Counted from the stretch's first letter, positions 19,664-29,735 are shown. The stretch is DNA of 64,000 nucleotides from Serratia plymuthica (GCF_018336935.1 NZ_CP068771.1:310001-374000), one strand, 5' to 3'. The notes: generated from the letters alone by a model not told the origin. Numbers and translations are program-made.

Positions 19664-21039
19664 TGGCTAAATATAAGGCGTATCCGGAGTATAAGGATTC
19701 TGGTGTTGAGTGGTTGGGGGAAATTCCTAGGCATTGGATCTGTACCCAAGTGAAATATGGTTATGAAATTACTTTAGGAAAAATGCTCCAGAAGAATAAA
19801 AGTTCGCCCTCGGATGAGTTAAAACCATATCTTAAAGCCCAAAACATTCAACCATATGGTGTTGATTTAAATAATGTTGATTTAATGTGGTTTTCATCTG
19901 AAGAACGGAGTAAATTACTTCTAAAACCTGAAGATGTTTTGATTAGTGAGGGGGGGGATGTAGGTCGTTCCGCTATTTGGTCTGGTCAACTTGTTGAATG
20001 CTATATTCAGAATGCTATTAATAGGGCTAGGCCAATTGATAATAATTCATCTGTTTTTCTAAATTATTGGATTTTTTATTTAAAATCGATAGATTTTATT
20101 AATACGTTGTGTAATAAAGCCACAATTGCCCATTACACAGCAGAGAAGCTTGAAACATCTCCTTTGCTTTTGCCAAAATTTGATGAACAGTTATGTATTG
20201 CTTCTTTCCTCGATCACGAAACCGCAAAAATCGATAACCTGATCGAGAGGCAGAAACAACTGATTGAACTGCTAAAAGAAAAACGTCAAGCAGTGATTGG
20301 CCATGCCGTGACTAAAGGGCTAAACCCTGATGCACCAATGAAAGATTCTGGTGTTGAGTGGTTGGGGGAAGTGCCAGAACATTGGAGATTAAAACAAATA
20401 CGACATTTATGTTCATTTGTTGGAGGAGGCACTCCTTCTAAAAGTAATTCAGCTTTTTGGGTTGGTGACATACCTTGGGTTTCCCCTAAGGATATGAAGA
20501 TTGATTATATATTTGATGCTGAAGATCATATTAGCGAAAGTGCAGTCAAGCAATCTTCAACAAAATTAATTCCAGTGAATTCTGTATTAATTGTTGTTCG
20601 CGGAATGATTTTGTCTCATTCATTTCCAGTAGCAATAAATACTGCGGTTGTAACTATCAATCAGGATATGAAGGCACTAATTCCTAACGTTAAAATATCG
20701 TTTGAATATTTACATTTGGTTTTGAAAGGTTTTAGACAAAATGTATTAGACTTAACTGATAACTCCTCGCATGGGACTAAGTGCCTAAAAACTGAATCTT
20801 TTGAGCGAATGCAAATACCTCTACCACCTTTACAAGAGCAATTAAGAATAGTTTTTGATATTAAAGAACTATTATCAAAAATAGATAGTTTAGTAAGCAG
20901 GCAGAATGAGGCGCTTACCCTTCTCCAAGAACGCCGCACCGCCCTTATCTCCGCGGCCGTCACCGGTAAAATAGACGTACGTAATTGGGTTGCGCCAGAA
21001 GCCAGAGAAGCTGAGGTATCACAGGAGGCCACCGCATGA
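19663..21039 (+). CDS. hsdS: Type I specificity subunit HsdS
   Basis: A 458-residue DNA-recognition subunit with two target recognition domains. The two half-subunits open with matching repeats, 'KDSGVEWLGEIPRHW' (residue ~11) and 'KDSGVEWLGEVPEHW' (residue ~228), and each ends with a coiled-coil spacer ('LIERQKQLIELLKEKRQAVI'; 'LVSRQNEALTLLQERRTALI'). The recognition domains are much more AT-rich than the spacers and than hsdM and hsdR, the usual sign of domain swapping. The recognised sequence cannot be predicted by eye. Confidence 0.95.
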   Translation: MAKYKAYPEYKDSGVEWLGEIPRHWICTQVKYGYEITLGKMLQKNKSSPSDELKPYLKAQNIQPYGVDLNNVDLMWFSSEERSKLLLKPEDVLISEGGDVGRSAIWSGQLVECYIQNAINRARPIDNNSSVFLNYWIFYLKSIDFINTLCNKATIAHYTAEKLETSPLLLPKFDEQLCIASFLDHETAKIDNLIERQKQLIELLKEKRQAVIGHAVTKGLNPDAPMKDSGVEWLGEVPEHWRLKQIRHLCSFVGGGTPSKSNSAFWVGDIPWVSPKDMKIDYIFDAEDHISESAVKQSSTKLIPVNSVLIVVRGMILSHSFPVAINTAVVTINQDMKALIPNVKISFEYLHLVLKGFRQNVLDLTDNSSHGTKCLKTESFERMQIPLPPLQEQLRIVFDIKELLSKIDSLVSRQNEALTLLQERRTALISAAVTGKIDVRNWVAPEAREAEVSQEATA

Positions 21040-24000
21040 GTATGGACACCACCAAAGAGGCAATTTTCCAAAATGAAATGGTTGCTCATATGGTTGCCAA
21101 AGGCTGGATTGTTGGTAAACCAGACGGCTACGATCGCGAACGTGCTTTGTATGCGCAAGACGCGATTGCCTTTGTGCAAAACACCCAGCCACTGGAGTGG
21201 GAGAAATTTGCCAAGATTTACCCAACCGATACCGAGCGCCATTTCCTCAATGCGTTGGTGGCCCAACTAAAAAAAGCGGATAACAACGCCACCGATATGC
21301 TTTCGCGCACTTACGGCACGCTGGGTGTATTGCGTCACGGAATCAAAAGCCATAACGCACGTTTTTCGCTGTGTCAGTTTAAGCCCGAGCATAACCTTAA
21401 CCCGGAAACGCTGGCGCGGTATCAGCAGAACATCTGCCGCATTGTGCCGGAACTGGTTTATAGCCCCTATGCCACCAAAGCGGCATTTGATGAGGCGTGT
21501 GCCAAAGCCAAGAAGTGGCGAATCGATCTGGTGCTGTTTGTTAACGGCCTGCCGATAGCGACGCTAGAACTGAAATCTGAGTTCAAGCAGGCGGTACACA
21601 ACGCGATTAAACAATATAAGAAAACGCGATTGCCGAAAGATCCGGTCACCAACAAACCAGAGCCGCTGCTCACCTTCAAGCGTGGTGCGCTGGTGCATTT
21701 TGCCGTCAGCCAATATGAAGTGTTTATGGCCACCAAACTGGCGGGCGATGACACCTTCTTCCTGCCGTTTAACAAAGGCACCCAAGAAGGTGGGGCGGGG
21801 AACGATATCCCTGAAGACCCAAATCGTTATGCCACCGACTATCTGTGGAATGAAGTTCTGCTGCCAGACAACCTGCTGAAAATCCTCGCCAGTTTTGTCC
21901 ATCTGCAAATCGAAGAAAAAGAGGAGTGGAATGGGCTGAAAAGTAAGAAAGAGAGCCTGATCTTCCCGCGTTATCACCAGTGGGACGTGGTAAATAAACT
22001 GATTAGCGCGGCCACGGTGGAAGGGACGGGCCATAAATACCTTATCCAGCATAGCGCCGGCTCCGGCAAATCTAACTCTATTGCTTGGACGGCACATCAG
22101 CTTTCTACGCTGTACGACGAGAAAGGCGAGAAACAGTTCCATTCGGTGATAGTAGTCACGGACCGCACGGTACTGGACGACCAGCTTCAGGACACCATTT
22201 ACCAGTTTGAACACGCGGACGGCGTGGTCGGGCGTATCAATAATAAAGAAGGCGATGGCTCGAAGTCGGATAAACTCGCCAGCGCGCTGGAAAACTCACA
22301 GCCAATTATTATCGTCACCATCCAGACCTTCCCGTTCGTGCTGAAAGCTATCGAAAACAGCGTCAGCCTCAAGCAGCGTAAATATGCGGTGATCGCTGAT
22401 GAAGCACACTCTTCACAAAGTGGTTCCACAGCGCGTCAATTGAAAGAAGTATTGATGACGGAAGAGGCGGATGATGATGTCGAGTTGTCGTCGGAAGACA
22501 TTCTTGATGCTACCGTCGCCGCACGTAAAGGCAGCAGCAATCTTAACTACTATGCGTTTACCGCCACGCCAAAAGCCAAAACCCTAGAGTTGTTTGGCCG
22601 TCGTCCTAACCCTCTTGAACCGGCATCGAAAACCAACAAGCCAGAAGCTTTCCATGTTTACTCTATGCGTCAGGCGATTGAAGAAGGCTTTATTCTTGAT
22701 GTGCTGAAGAACTACACCAATTACAAAGTGGCGTACAAGCTGCTGCAAAAGTTGGACGATCCCGATCGTGAAGTCGACAGCAAAAAAGCCAAAATCAAAC
22801 TAAACCAGTGGGTGACATTGCACGATTATAACGTTGCCCAAAAAGTAAAAGTGATCGTCGAGCATTTCCGTAAGCATGTGATGCATTTGCTGGGTGGGCA
22901 GGCTAAGGCGATGGTGGTGACCAGTTCGCGTAAAGCGGCGGTGCGCTATAAGCTGGCGTTTGATAAATACATTGCCGAGAATAAATACGCGAAGATTAAT
23001 GCGATGGTGGCATTCTCTGGTGAGGTAGAGTTTGTTGAAAGTGATCACAATAGTCTTGCGCTGCTGAATCAAAAGTTTACTGAAATGAATATGAATCCAG
23101 GGCTGAAAGGCCGGGACATGCGTAAAGCTTTTGATAGTGAAGATTATCAGGTGATGCTGGTGGCGAATAAATTCCAGACTGGTTTTGACCAGCCAAAGCT
23201 ATGCGCCATGTACGTGGACAAAGCGCTTGGCGGTGTGGAGTGCGTACAAACGCTGTCGCGCCTGAACCGCACCTATCCAGGCAAAGCGCAGTCGGGGACT
23301 TTTGTGCTCGATTTCTATAACGAGCCTGATGAGATCCTCGCCGCCTTCCAACCTTATTATCAAACGGCAGAACTGGCGGATGTCAGCGATCCCCAGTTAG
23401 TCTTTGAATTATTCGAGAAACTGCGCACCAGTGGCATATTCCTGTGGAACGAGGTGGAGCAGTTCTGTGAGGCCTTCTTTACCAAGAACAAATCCAATGC
23501 GGCGATCAGTAATATCTGCAAGCCGGCCGTTGAGCGTTGGAAGAAGCGCTATACCTCGGCTATCGATGCTTACGTGCTGGCAAAAGAGATCTTTGAACGC
23601 ACGAAGAAAACCAACGATGTGGTGTTGATCACCAATGCTGAAAACAGCTTCAAAGACTGCAAACAAGAAAAAGACAAGCTGGATATCTTCAAAAAAGACC
23701 TCGGCAGCTTTGTCCGTTTTTACGAGTTTATGTCGCAAATCGTTGAGTACGATGACAAGGATCTGGAAAAACTGAGTCTGTTTTCCCGTCACTTGCGTCC
23801 GTTGTTGCATGAACAACGCATAGAAGAAGATGAGATTGATTTAAGCAACGTGGATATGAGCCATTACCGTCTCTCTAAAATCCACGAACAGCATCTCAAG
23901 CTTCAGGAAGATGCCGAAGAATATAAACTCGAGCCGGGTAATGACATTGGCACTGCCAAGCCGAAGGATAAGAAAGAAGAGTTCCTGTCGAACATTCTGG

Positions 24001-24284
24001 CGCGCCTTAACGACCTGTTTATCACTGATAATCTCAGTGATAAAGACATGATCAACTACGCGTTTACCGTACGCGACAAGCTATCGGAAAACCAAGCGGT
24101 GATGACACAGATTGCCAACAACACCCGCGAACAGGCCATGCTGGGGGATTTCCCAAAAGCCATTGATGATGCGGTCATGGACAGCAATGAGGCTCAGCAT
24201 GAAATGATGGTGCAGTATCTGTCCAACCCAGAGCTCGCCAAGGGGTTTGCCCGCGTGGTGTTTGATATGCTGAAAGGCGCCTGA
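21036..24284 (+). CDS. hsdR: Type I restriction endonuclease subunit HsdR
   Basis: A 1082-residue translocating nuclease. The N-terminal PD-(D/E)xK nuclease is visible as 'IDLVLFVNGLPIATLELKS' (residue ~166). The superfamily 2 helicase Walker A reads 'HSAGSGKSN' (residue ~340), the DEAH box 'IADEAHSSQ' (residue ~455), and motif VI region 'QTLSRLNRTYPGK'. It overlaps hsdS by 4 bp (ATGA), so the three hsd genes are translationally coupled. All parts look intact, so the system should be active. Confidence 0.96.
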   Translation: MSMDTTKEAIFQNEMVAHMVAKGWIVGKPDGYDRERALYAQDAIAFVQNTQPLEWEKFAKIYPTDTERHFLNALVAQLKKADNNATDMLSRTYGTLGVLRHGIKSHNARFSLCQFKPEHNLNPETLARYQQNICRIVPELVYSPYATKAAFDEACAKAKKWRIDLVLFVNGLPIATLELKSEFKQAVHNAIKQYKKTRLPKDPVTNKPEPLLTFKRGALVHFAVSQYEVFMATKLAGDDTFFLPFNKGTQEGGAGNDIPEDPNRYATDYLWNEVLLPDNLLKILASFVHLQIEEKEEWNGLKSKKESLIFPRYHQWDVVNKLISAATVEGTGHKYLIQHSAGSGKSNSIAWTAHQLSTLYDEKGEKQFHSVIVVTDRTVLDDQLQDTIYQFEHADGVVGRINNKEGDGSKSDKLASALENSQPIIIVTIQTFPFVLKAIENSVSLKQRKYAVIADEAHSSQSGSTARQLKEVLMTEEADDDVELSSEDILDATVAARKGSSNLNYYAFTATPKAKTLELFGRRPNPLEPASKTNKPEAFHVYSMRQAIEEGFILDVLKNYTNYKVAYKLLQKLDDPDREVDSKKAKIKLNQWVTLHDYNVAQKVKVIVEHFRKHVMHLLGGQAKAMVVTSSRKAAVRYKLAFDKYIAENKYAKINAMVAFSGEVEFVESDHNSLALLNQKFTEMNMNPGLKGRDMRKAFDSEDYQVMLVANKFQTGFDQPKLCAMYVDKALGGVECVQTLSRLNRTYPGKAQSGTFVLDFYNEPDEILAAFQPYYQTAELADVSDPQLVFELFEKLRTSGIFLWNEVEQFCEAFFTKNKSNAAISNICKPAVERWKKRYTSAIDAYVLAKEIFERTKKTNDVVLITNAENSFKDCKQEKDKLDIFKKDLGSFVRFYEFMSQIVEYDDKDLEKLSLFSRHLRPLLHEQRIEEDEIDLSNVDMSHYRLSKIHEQHLKLQEDAEEYKLEPGNDIGTAKPKDKKEEFLSNILARLNDLFITDNLSDKDMINYAFTVRDKLSENQAVMTQIANNTREQAMLGDFPKAIDDAVMDSNEAQHEMMVQYLSNPELAKGFARVVFDMLKGA

Positions 24285-24399
24285 GATTGATTAGGCAGTG
24301 GCTAGCAGCCCTGATGTTAACGTCTTGGCTGCCGTAGTTTTGTAGTAACAGTACCGGTTTTCTTTCAAATAATAATGTCACCGTACAGGAACTATCGTG

Positions 24400-26475
24400 A
24401 TGGATATCGTTGCCGATGTTGAAGCAGGTAAGCTGACTCTCAGTGAATTGATTAACTCACTGGCCGAATACAAAGATTACACCCATTCAGAATGGAATCA
24501 CCGTTACCGCGAGTTTACGGCGCTGCTTCAACAAACCCAGACATTCTCTGAGCCGGAGACGGATGATCTGGTTAAACGGCTTTGGTATGAGCGTGATAAC
24601 GGTATTGCCAGCATCCGTCAGGGTGTTCCGTCGTTGGCTGAGTTCCAACAAAGCCTGCCGCAACTCAGAGAACTGACCGAGCGTATTCATCGCCAACCCG
24701 ATGAGCAAACTTACCAATATGTGGAAGCCGCCTTGCAGCAAGCCAAGGAAACCGGACAGCTCAAGCGGATGTATTGGAGCTTGAGGAATCGTGTCTTTGC
24801 GGCTTTTACCCCAGAAACTTGCACCAGCACGGTAGACGAAAATGCGTTTACCAAAGCCGCGACGTTTTTGAATGAGCAATTTTCGCTTGGCCTGACGCTT
24901 GCTGGCGATTGGCTGCAGAAAAACCATGAGTTGAAGGGCGCGATTAACGGGCAACTGCCAAATGTGGATCCTTACTATGTGAACATGGCGATCTGGCATC
25001 TCTATGAACTGCTGTGTGAGCGTGACAGCGAGCAAAAACAAGAGAAAATGGTGAGCAGCGCCGTCACGGTGAGCAATGAAGTGGTGAGCGTGGCGATACC
25101 GCAGCATTCACCCGTCAATATGATCTACTTTGGCCCCCCGGGAACCGGGAAGACCTTCATCTTGCAGCAAAAAATGAAGGAGTACACCACGCAGGCTGCT
25201 CCCGCCGATTATGATGCCTGGCTAGATTCCCGCCTTGAATCGCTTAACTGGATGCAGGTGATAACGCTGGTCTTGTTGGATCTGAATAAACGCGCCAAAG
25301 TTCGCCAACTGACTGAGCACCCGTGGTTCCAACGTAAAGCCTTATTGAATGGTCGCAGCAGTAATTTATCGCAAACGGCTTGGGCCACACTGCAATCTTT
25401 TACCGTGCCGGAATCCACCACGGTTGAATATAAAAATCGTCGTGAGCCTACGATTTTTAATAAAACGGCCGAGAGTGAGTGGTTCCTGGTTAAGTCGCAG
25501 CTAGAGCAAGTGGAAGATCTTGTTTCACTCTATGATGAGTTAAAGCAAGGCCCGCAAACCGCAGAGGCCATTCAGCGGTTTGCCGTAGTTACCTTCCATC
25601 AGTCTTATGGTTACGAAGAGTTTATCGAAGGGATGCGGGCTCGGGCCGATGAGGGCGGCAATATTTCTTATCCCATTGAGCCTGGCATTTTCATGCGTTT
25701 ATGCCAGCGGGCTAATGCCGATCCGGCGCACCGCTATGCCATTTTTATTGATGAGATTAACCGTGGCAATATCTCAAAGATTTTCGGTGAGTTGATTTCG
25801 CTGATTGAAATCGATAAGCGCGCCGGGATGAGCAATGCGATGAGCCTGCAACTGTCCTATAGCGGCCAGACATTCAGTGTGCCTGGCAACGTCGATATTA
25901 TTGGGGCAATGAATACCGCAGACCGTTCATTAGCGCTGATGGACACTGCATTACGCCGACGCTTCGATTTTGTCGAGATGATGCCAGATCTCTCGTTACT
26001 CAGTGGCGCCAAAGTAAAAGGCATTGAGCTTGAATCGTTATTAGAGAAACTTAATAGCCGAATTGAGGCGCTTTACGATCGCGAGCATACGTTAGGGCAT
26101 GCGTTCTTTATGCCGGTAAAAAAAGCCTGCGATGCGAAGGATGAAGAGAAGGCGTTTAAACAGCTGAAGGCAGCATTCCAGAAAAAGATCATTCCGTTAT
26201 TGCAGGAATATTTCTTCGACGATTGGAACAAGATCCGGTTGGTGTTGGCAGATAATCAGAAGCAAGACGACAGCCTACAGTTTGTCATTGAGCAAACCGA
26301 CGATCTAGACATGCTGTTTGGTGCTGACCATGGTTTACGGCGTCACGAGCAGCAATCAACAGTCTACGAACTTAAGGCTTTTGAGCAAGAAGTCTGGAAT
26401 ATGCCCCAGGCTTACCGTGCAATTTATCAACCCGAAGAGGCCGTCCCTGCTACACAGGCTGCGCAAAATGGGTGA
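24400..26475 (+). CDS. mcrB: McrB-type AAA+ GTPase of a modification-dependent restriction system
   Basis: A 691-residue AAA+ motor of the McrB family (GTG 24397 is an alternative start three bases earlier). The C-terminal motor carries Walker A 'GPPGTGKT' (residue ~245), Walker B 'IFIDEINRGNISKIFGE' (residue ~448) and the McrB signature 'MNTADRSLALMDTALRRRF' (residue ~504). The N-terminal ~230 residues are unlike the E. coli McrB DNA-binding domain and probably set a different target preference. McrB hydrolyses GTP and translocates DNA with McrC. It follows hsdR by about 115 bp and overlaps mcrC by 8 bp. Confidence 0.92.
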   Translation: MDIVADVEAGKLTLSELINSLAEYKDYTHSEWNHRYREFTALLQQTQTFSEPETDDLVKRLWYERDNGIASIRQGVPSLAEFQQSLPQLRELTERIHRQPDEQTYQYVEAALQQAKETGQLKRMYWSLRNRVFAAFTPETCTSTVDENAFTKAATFLNEQFSLGLTLAGDWLQKNHELKGAINGQLPNVDPYYVNMAIWHLYELLCERDSEQKQEKMVSSAVTVSNEVVSVAIPQHSPVNMIYFGPPGTGKTFILQQKMKEYTTQAAPADYDAWLDSRLESLNWMQVITLVLLDLNKRAKVRQLTEHPWFQRKALLNGRSSNLSQTAWATLQSFTVPESTTVEYKNRREPTIFNKTAESEWFLVKSQLEQVEDLVSLYDELKQGPQTAEAIQRFAVVTFHQSYGYEEFIEGMRARADEGGNISYPIEPGIFMRLCQRANADPAHRYAIFIDEINRGNISKIFGELISLIEIDKRAGMSNAMSLQLSYSGQTFSVPGNVDIIGAMNTADRSLALMDTALRRRFDFVEMMPDLSLLSGAKVKGIELESLLEKLNSRIEALYDREHTLGHAFFMPVKKACDAKDEEKAFKQLKAAFQKKIIPLLQEYFFDDWNKIRLVLADNQKQDDSLQFVIEQTDDLDMLFGADHGLRRHEQQSTVYELKAFEQEVWNMPQAYRAIYQPEEAVPATQAAQNG

Positions 26476-27766
26476 GGTGATCTCTGTTTTTGAGTATGAC
26501 CTGTTAGGTGTTGAAAAAGAAACGCCGGCCGGTGCTGTTCCTCTCCCTCATGAGGTATTCAATTATTTAGAATCGCTTAGCTTAACCAGCGAGAAGGGGA
26601 GCCAACTGCTCAAACTCACCTCACGCTCTGGGTGCAGGTTGCTGCAAGTACAAAATTACGCCGGGATACTTTATACCCCCTTTGGCCTGCAGCTTGAAGT
26701 TCTGCCCAAGATAGGCAAAAACCTTTCGCGTGGGCATGCACGAGAAACTTTGCTGGCTATGCTGAGCCATTTGTCAGGGTTTAGGCATATCCAAACCCAG
26801 CAGGCTGCCGTTCATGCACAACGAATGCCTTTACTGGAGATTTTCATCAACCAGTTTTTGCATAGCGTTAGCCAACTGCTTAAACAGGGTCTGCGCTCAG
26901 ACTATGTGAACGAACAGGGTAATTTACCCTTCATGAAAGGCAAACTGATGCTTTCCGCTCAGTTGCGACATAACGTTGTGGATCGTCATAAATTCTGTGT
27001 CGATTACGATGACTACTTGCCCGACTGTGCCGCCAATAGGCTCTTACACTCAGCACTTCATAAACTAGGCGGTCTTAGTCTGTCATCAGAGAATCAGCGC
27101 TGGCTGCAGGAAATGCGCTTTGCTTTTGATGGCGTTCCGTTTAGCCGAGATATTGATGGGGATATATCGAGCCTGCGCCTGGATCGCAGTATGGCTCATT
27201 ACCATGAGCCGCTTGCATGGGCGCAATTGATTTTGCACGGAATGAGCCCGAGTGCTTTGCAAGGGGATGCTAAAGCCTTATCGCTGTTGTTCCCTATGGA
27301 GGCGGTGTTTGAGTCTTTTGTCGCACAGACTCTTACTGATGAACTCCCACACGGCTTCAAATTAAAGCTGCAGGCTGCGAGCTACTCATTGGTTAAACAT
27401 GGTGAGAGGGATTGCTTTAAGCTGCGCCCAGATTTGTTGATTCAGTCACGCCACCCGGTAAAAACTAAGATGGTGCTGGATACTAAATGGAAGTTGATTA
27501 ATAACAACTCTCAGGAACAATCTCTCTATGGCATCGCACAATCTGATTTTTATCAAATGTTTGCATACGGCCAAAAATATCTTGATGGCGACGGTGACAT
27601 GTATTTGATCTACCCAGCACACGATGACTTCAACCATCCGATACCGCAGCACTTTGCATTCTCAAAGACATTGCGGTTATGGGTGGTACCTTATCGGATC
27701 ACCGCAAAGCGTGGGCAGAGGATGATGTGGGGAAAAGATGATCCTTTTTTAGACCCGTCTCGTTAA
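26468..27766 (+). CDS. mcrC: McrC-type nuclease subunit
   Basis: A 432-residue McrC-family partner of the upstream McrB. The N-terminus has the family's 'YAGILYTPFGLQLEVLPKIG' region. The C-terminal PD-(D/E)xK nuclease is visible as 'LRPDLLI' followed by 'MVLDTKWK'. The start is the ATG at 26468, inside the last codons of mcrB, implying coupled translation. E. coli McrC is shorter (348 residues); this one belongs to the longer McrC/LlaJI-like group. Confidence 0.9.
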   Translation: MGEVISVFEYDLLGVEKETPAGAVPLPHEVFNYLESLSLTSEKGSQLLKLTSRSGCRLLQVQNYAGILYTPFGLQLEVLPKIGKNLSRGHARETLLAMLSHLSGFRHIQTQQAAVHAQRMPLLEIFINQFLHSVSQLLKQGLRSDYVNEQGNLPFMKGKLMLSAQLRHNVVDRHKFCVDYDDYLPDCAANRLLHSALHKLGGLSLSSENQRWLQEMRFAFDGVPFSRDIDGDISSLRLDRSMAHYHEPLAWAQLILHGMSPSALQGDAKALSLLFPMEAVFESFVAQTLTDELPHGFKLKLQAASYSLVKHGERDCFKLRPDLLIQSRHPVKTKMVLDTKWKLINNNSQEQSLYGIAQSDFYQMFAYGQKYLDGDGDMYLIYPAHDDFNHPIPQHFAFSKTLRLWVVPYRITAKRGQRMMWGKDDPFLDPSR

Positions 27767-27812
27767 ACACCACCCTCGAAGCATTCCTACACGGATAGTT
27801 TTTAAATAATAG

Positions 27813-28931
27813 CTATTTAAAATCCGCCTCTTTCAGCTCCAATTTCACCATCAAAGTCTGGTTCAGCGCTTTTCCATCAGCACCACTGTGTATCCGACGG
27901 TGGCAGGTAGGGCAGATGGCGCCAACCCACTGCGGGTGATCGGGGCCTTCATCGGCCAGGCGTTTTGTGTGGTGAGGTTCTAGATAAGGATCGCCATTCT
28001 TTTTCTGGAACGGTGCGGGTTGCTCGCAGGATTCACAGATGCCATTGGCGCGTTGAAGTACGTATTTTTTCACGTCTTCGCTGCGTTCGAACCAAGATTG
28101 TTTGCTATCGCTCTCTTTGCGCCGGCTCGTCATCATGGATGATTTTATGGCCTTGGCGCGTAGCTGCTCGAGCGTTTCTTTCTTTTGGTCTACTTCTGAT
28201 GTAGTGGTGTCATTGTCTACGTCTTGAGCAGAAGATACTCGGAATAAATTAAAAACTATCCCTTGCCTCATGTTTTTTTCGGTATCTAGACATTGGGTGT
28301 AATTCCATGAATCGCACTCAAACAATCCAATAAATTTTACGCCCGTACGTTTTTTATTATATTCAAATAAAAGTATATCCCTACCATTATCTTTATGGTC
28401 TCGGATATGTTTATTACCGTTGGTAAACGCCATGTCACCTTTCTGCCCCTCTCCCGTGTAGGAGAAGTGGTCGTCGTTAGACCATCCGTCTTTGTACCCA
28501 TGTGTTTCGCCAGCCTCTCCGGTGAAAATGAAGATCACGGGGAATTCTTTGGGTGTCGATATTCCGCCTTGCTCTTGCCCGCCGTAGAGGTCGTGGAGAT
28601 CTTTACGTTTGTAAAGTTCACCTTTCTCTAATTTCTCCAGAGGGTGCGGCGTTTCAACTACCTCGAAGCCAAGTTTTTTTAACTCTTGGATGACGGTTTC
28701 TAGATTAACACTGAATTTTATTTTATCTGGAGGTTCACCAATTTGTAGAATATAAGCTGCGGTGGCTATGCCATTAATGTCGTACAGGGATTTATTATAA
28801 CGGACCTTGTGTGTTCTTATTTTTTCAATTTTATTTTTCTTAAGGAAATCATCATAACCTTGGTTGTTATATTCTTTGATTGCGTCTAGAACAGCCTCTT
28901 TCGAAGATAACATTGCGATCTTTATAGCCAA
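27813..28931 (-). CDS. SRA-HNH modification-dependent endonuclease, ScoMcrA-like
   Basis: A 372-residue putative type IV restriction enzyme. Residues 1-110 resemble the N-terminal head of ScoMcrA-like proteins. Residues ~125-235 look like an SRA/YDG fold ('FPVIFIFTGEAGETHGY', 'FSYTGEGQKGDM', 'GRDILLFEY'), which flips modified cytosines. The C-terminus is an HNH nuclease with zinc ligands 'CESC' and 'CPTC' and the catalytic 'LEPHH'. The start is TTG 28931 with an AGGGGA ribosome binding site; ATG 28913 is the alternative. It is convergent with mcrC. The separate sulphur-binding domain of ScoMcrA was not seen. Confidence 0.82.
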   Translation of the reverse strand: MAIKIAMLSSKEAVLDAIKEYNNQGYDDFLKKNKIEKIRTHKVRYNKSLYDINGIATAAYILQIGEPPDKIKFSVNLETVIQELKKLGFEVVETPHPLEKLEKGELYKRKDLHDLYGGQEQGGISTPKEFPVIFIFTGEAGETHGYKDGWSNDDHFSYTGEGQKGDMAFTNGNKHIRDHKDNGRDILLFEYNKKRTGVKFIGLFECDSWNYTQCLDTEKNMRQGIVFNLFRVSSAQDVDNDTTTSEVDQKKETLEQLRAKAIKSSMMTSRRKESDSKQSWFERSEDVKKYVLQRANGICESCEQPAPFQKKNGDPYLEPHHTKRLADEGPDHPQWVGAICPTCHRRIHSGADGKALNQTLMVKLELKEADFK

Positions 28932-29178
28932 AACATTCCCCTCATTGCAGAACGGATTCTGATCAATGCGTTTGCGTACTGCCAGCGGCCATGCGTGGTT
29001 ACCCAGCAGTTAGCTCATCGATTTATCGAATGCGTTAACTATGCCAGGCCAGGGGGAAAATGCCTACCTTCGTGAATGTGTTTATCGTGATATGTCAGTC
29101 AGATCTATGAGATTTACCGGGGTGATAAGAACGGCACCAAACTAATACCGTCCTTATTATTATCATTTTTATCTGTTT

Positions 29179-29496
29179 TTAACCTGCCAGCTCCTGGCAC
29201 TCCATCTGCCGCAGTGCGCGGCCATAAAGGTTGCACAGCGCCGGTACTAAGTGAGCCGTTGCGTTGAGGTAGTGATTCAACTGTTCCCACTGGGCGTCAT
29301 CGGCTTGTGGGTGCTTTTGCAGGAGATTGCCGCACAGCATCAGGCCATGACATAACCCTTCGGCCTGTTCGGCGGAGAGGGCGGCTAAGTCTAAGAGTTG
29401 TGGCAAGTCTAAGGTGCTGAGATCGAGCTGATTGAACAGTTCGCGATAGAGGGTGAGGGTACTTGTGGCGGATTGTGAGGTGGAAATGTTTTCCAT
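29179..29496 (-). CDS. Small island protein downstream of a P4-like leader
   Basis: A 105-residue acidic, leucine-rich, largely helical protein of unknown function, beginning 'MENISTSQSATSTLTLYREL'. The frame stays open upstream to 29631 and encodes the leader-like 'EASQEAPVSLVSGNANSVWAT', which resembles the N-terminal leader of phage Ash/Icd-like proteins. That segment overlaps the RNA-type immunity repeats, so it may be translated or may be only regulatory RNA. By context it belongs to the P4-like satellite remnant. The chosen ATG at 29496 has a GGAGAA ribosome binding site. Confidence 0.6.
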   Translation of the reverse strand: MENISTSQSATSTLTLYRELFNQLDLSTLDLPQLLDLAALSAEQAEGLCHGLMLCGNLLQKHPQADDAQWEQLNHYLNATAHLVPALCNLYGRALRQMECQELAG

Positions 29497-29524
29497 GTGG
29501 CTGTTCTCCTTAGTGTGGTGCGTT

Positions 29525-29735
29525 GCTACCACGTGAGACGCTAAACCCATGGTGGTAGCCCAAACGGAGTTAGCGTTACCGGACACTAAGGAAACCGGCG
29601 CTTCTTGCGAAGCCTCCGCCTGGGCCACCATAATTCTGGATGTTCAAGGCCCCAGCATTATATACATAATGCTGCTCAGTGTATGTTCGGAACGCTAACT
29701 CCGGCTGCGGATTGTGCCGCAGCCAGGAGACTATA
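29525..29735 (-). promoter_or_regulatory. Structured leader resembling the P4 CI-RNA immunity region
   Basis: In transcript order on the minus strand: a possible -10 TATAGT (29735-29730), an 8-bp hairpin CCGCAGCC / GGCTGCGG in its + strand form (29703-29724), then CGGAGTTAGCGTT (29703-29691), its exact complement AACGCTAACTCCG (29577-29565), and a partial copy of the first, GGGTTTAGCGT (29548-29538). Further hairpins lie at 29653-29674 (9-bp stem), 29600-29613 and 29525-29559. This is the seqA-seqB-seqC arrangement by which phage P4 CI RNA (seqB) pairs with its own leader to cause early termination. The identification is by pattern only. Confidence 0.6.
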
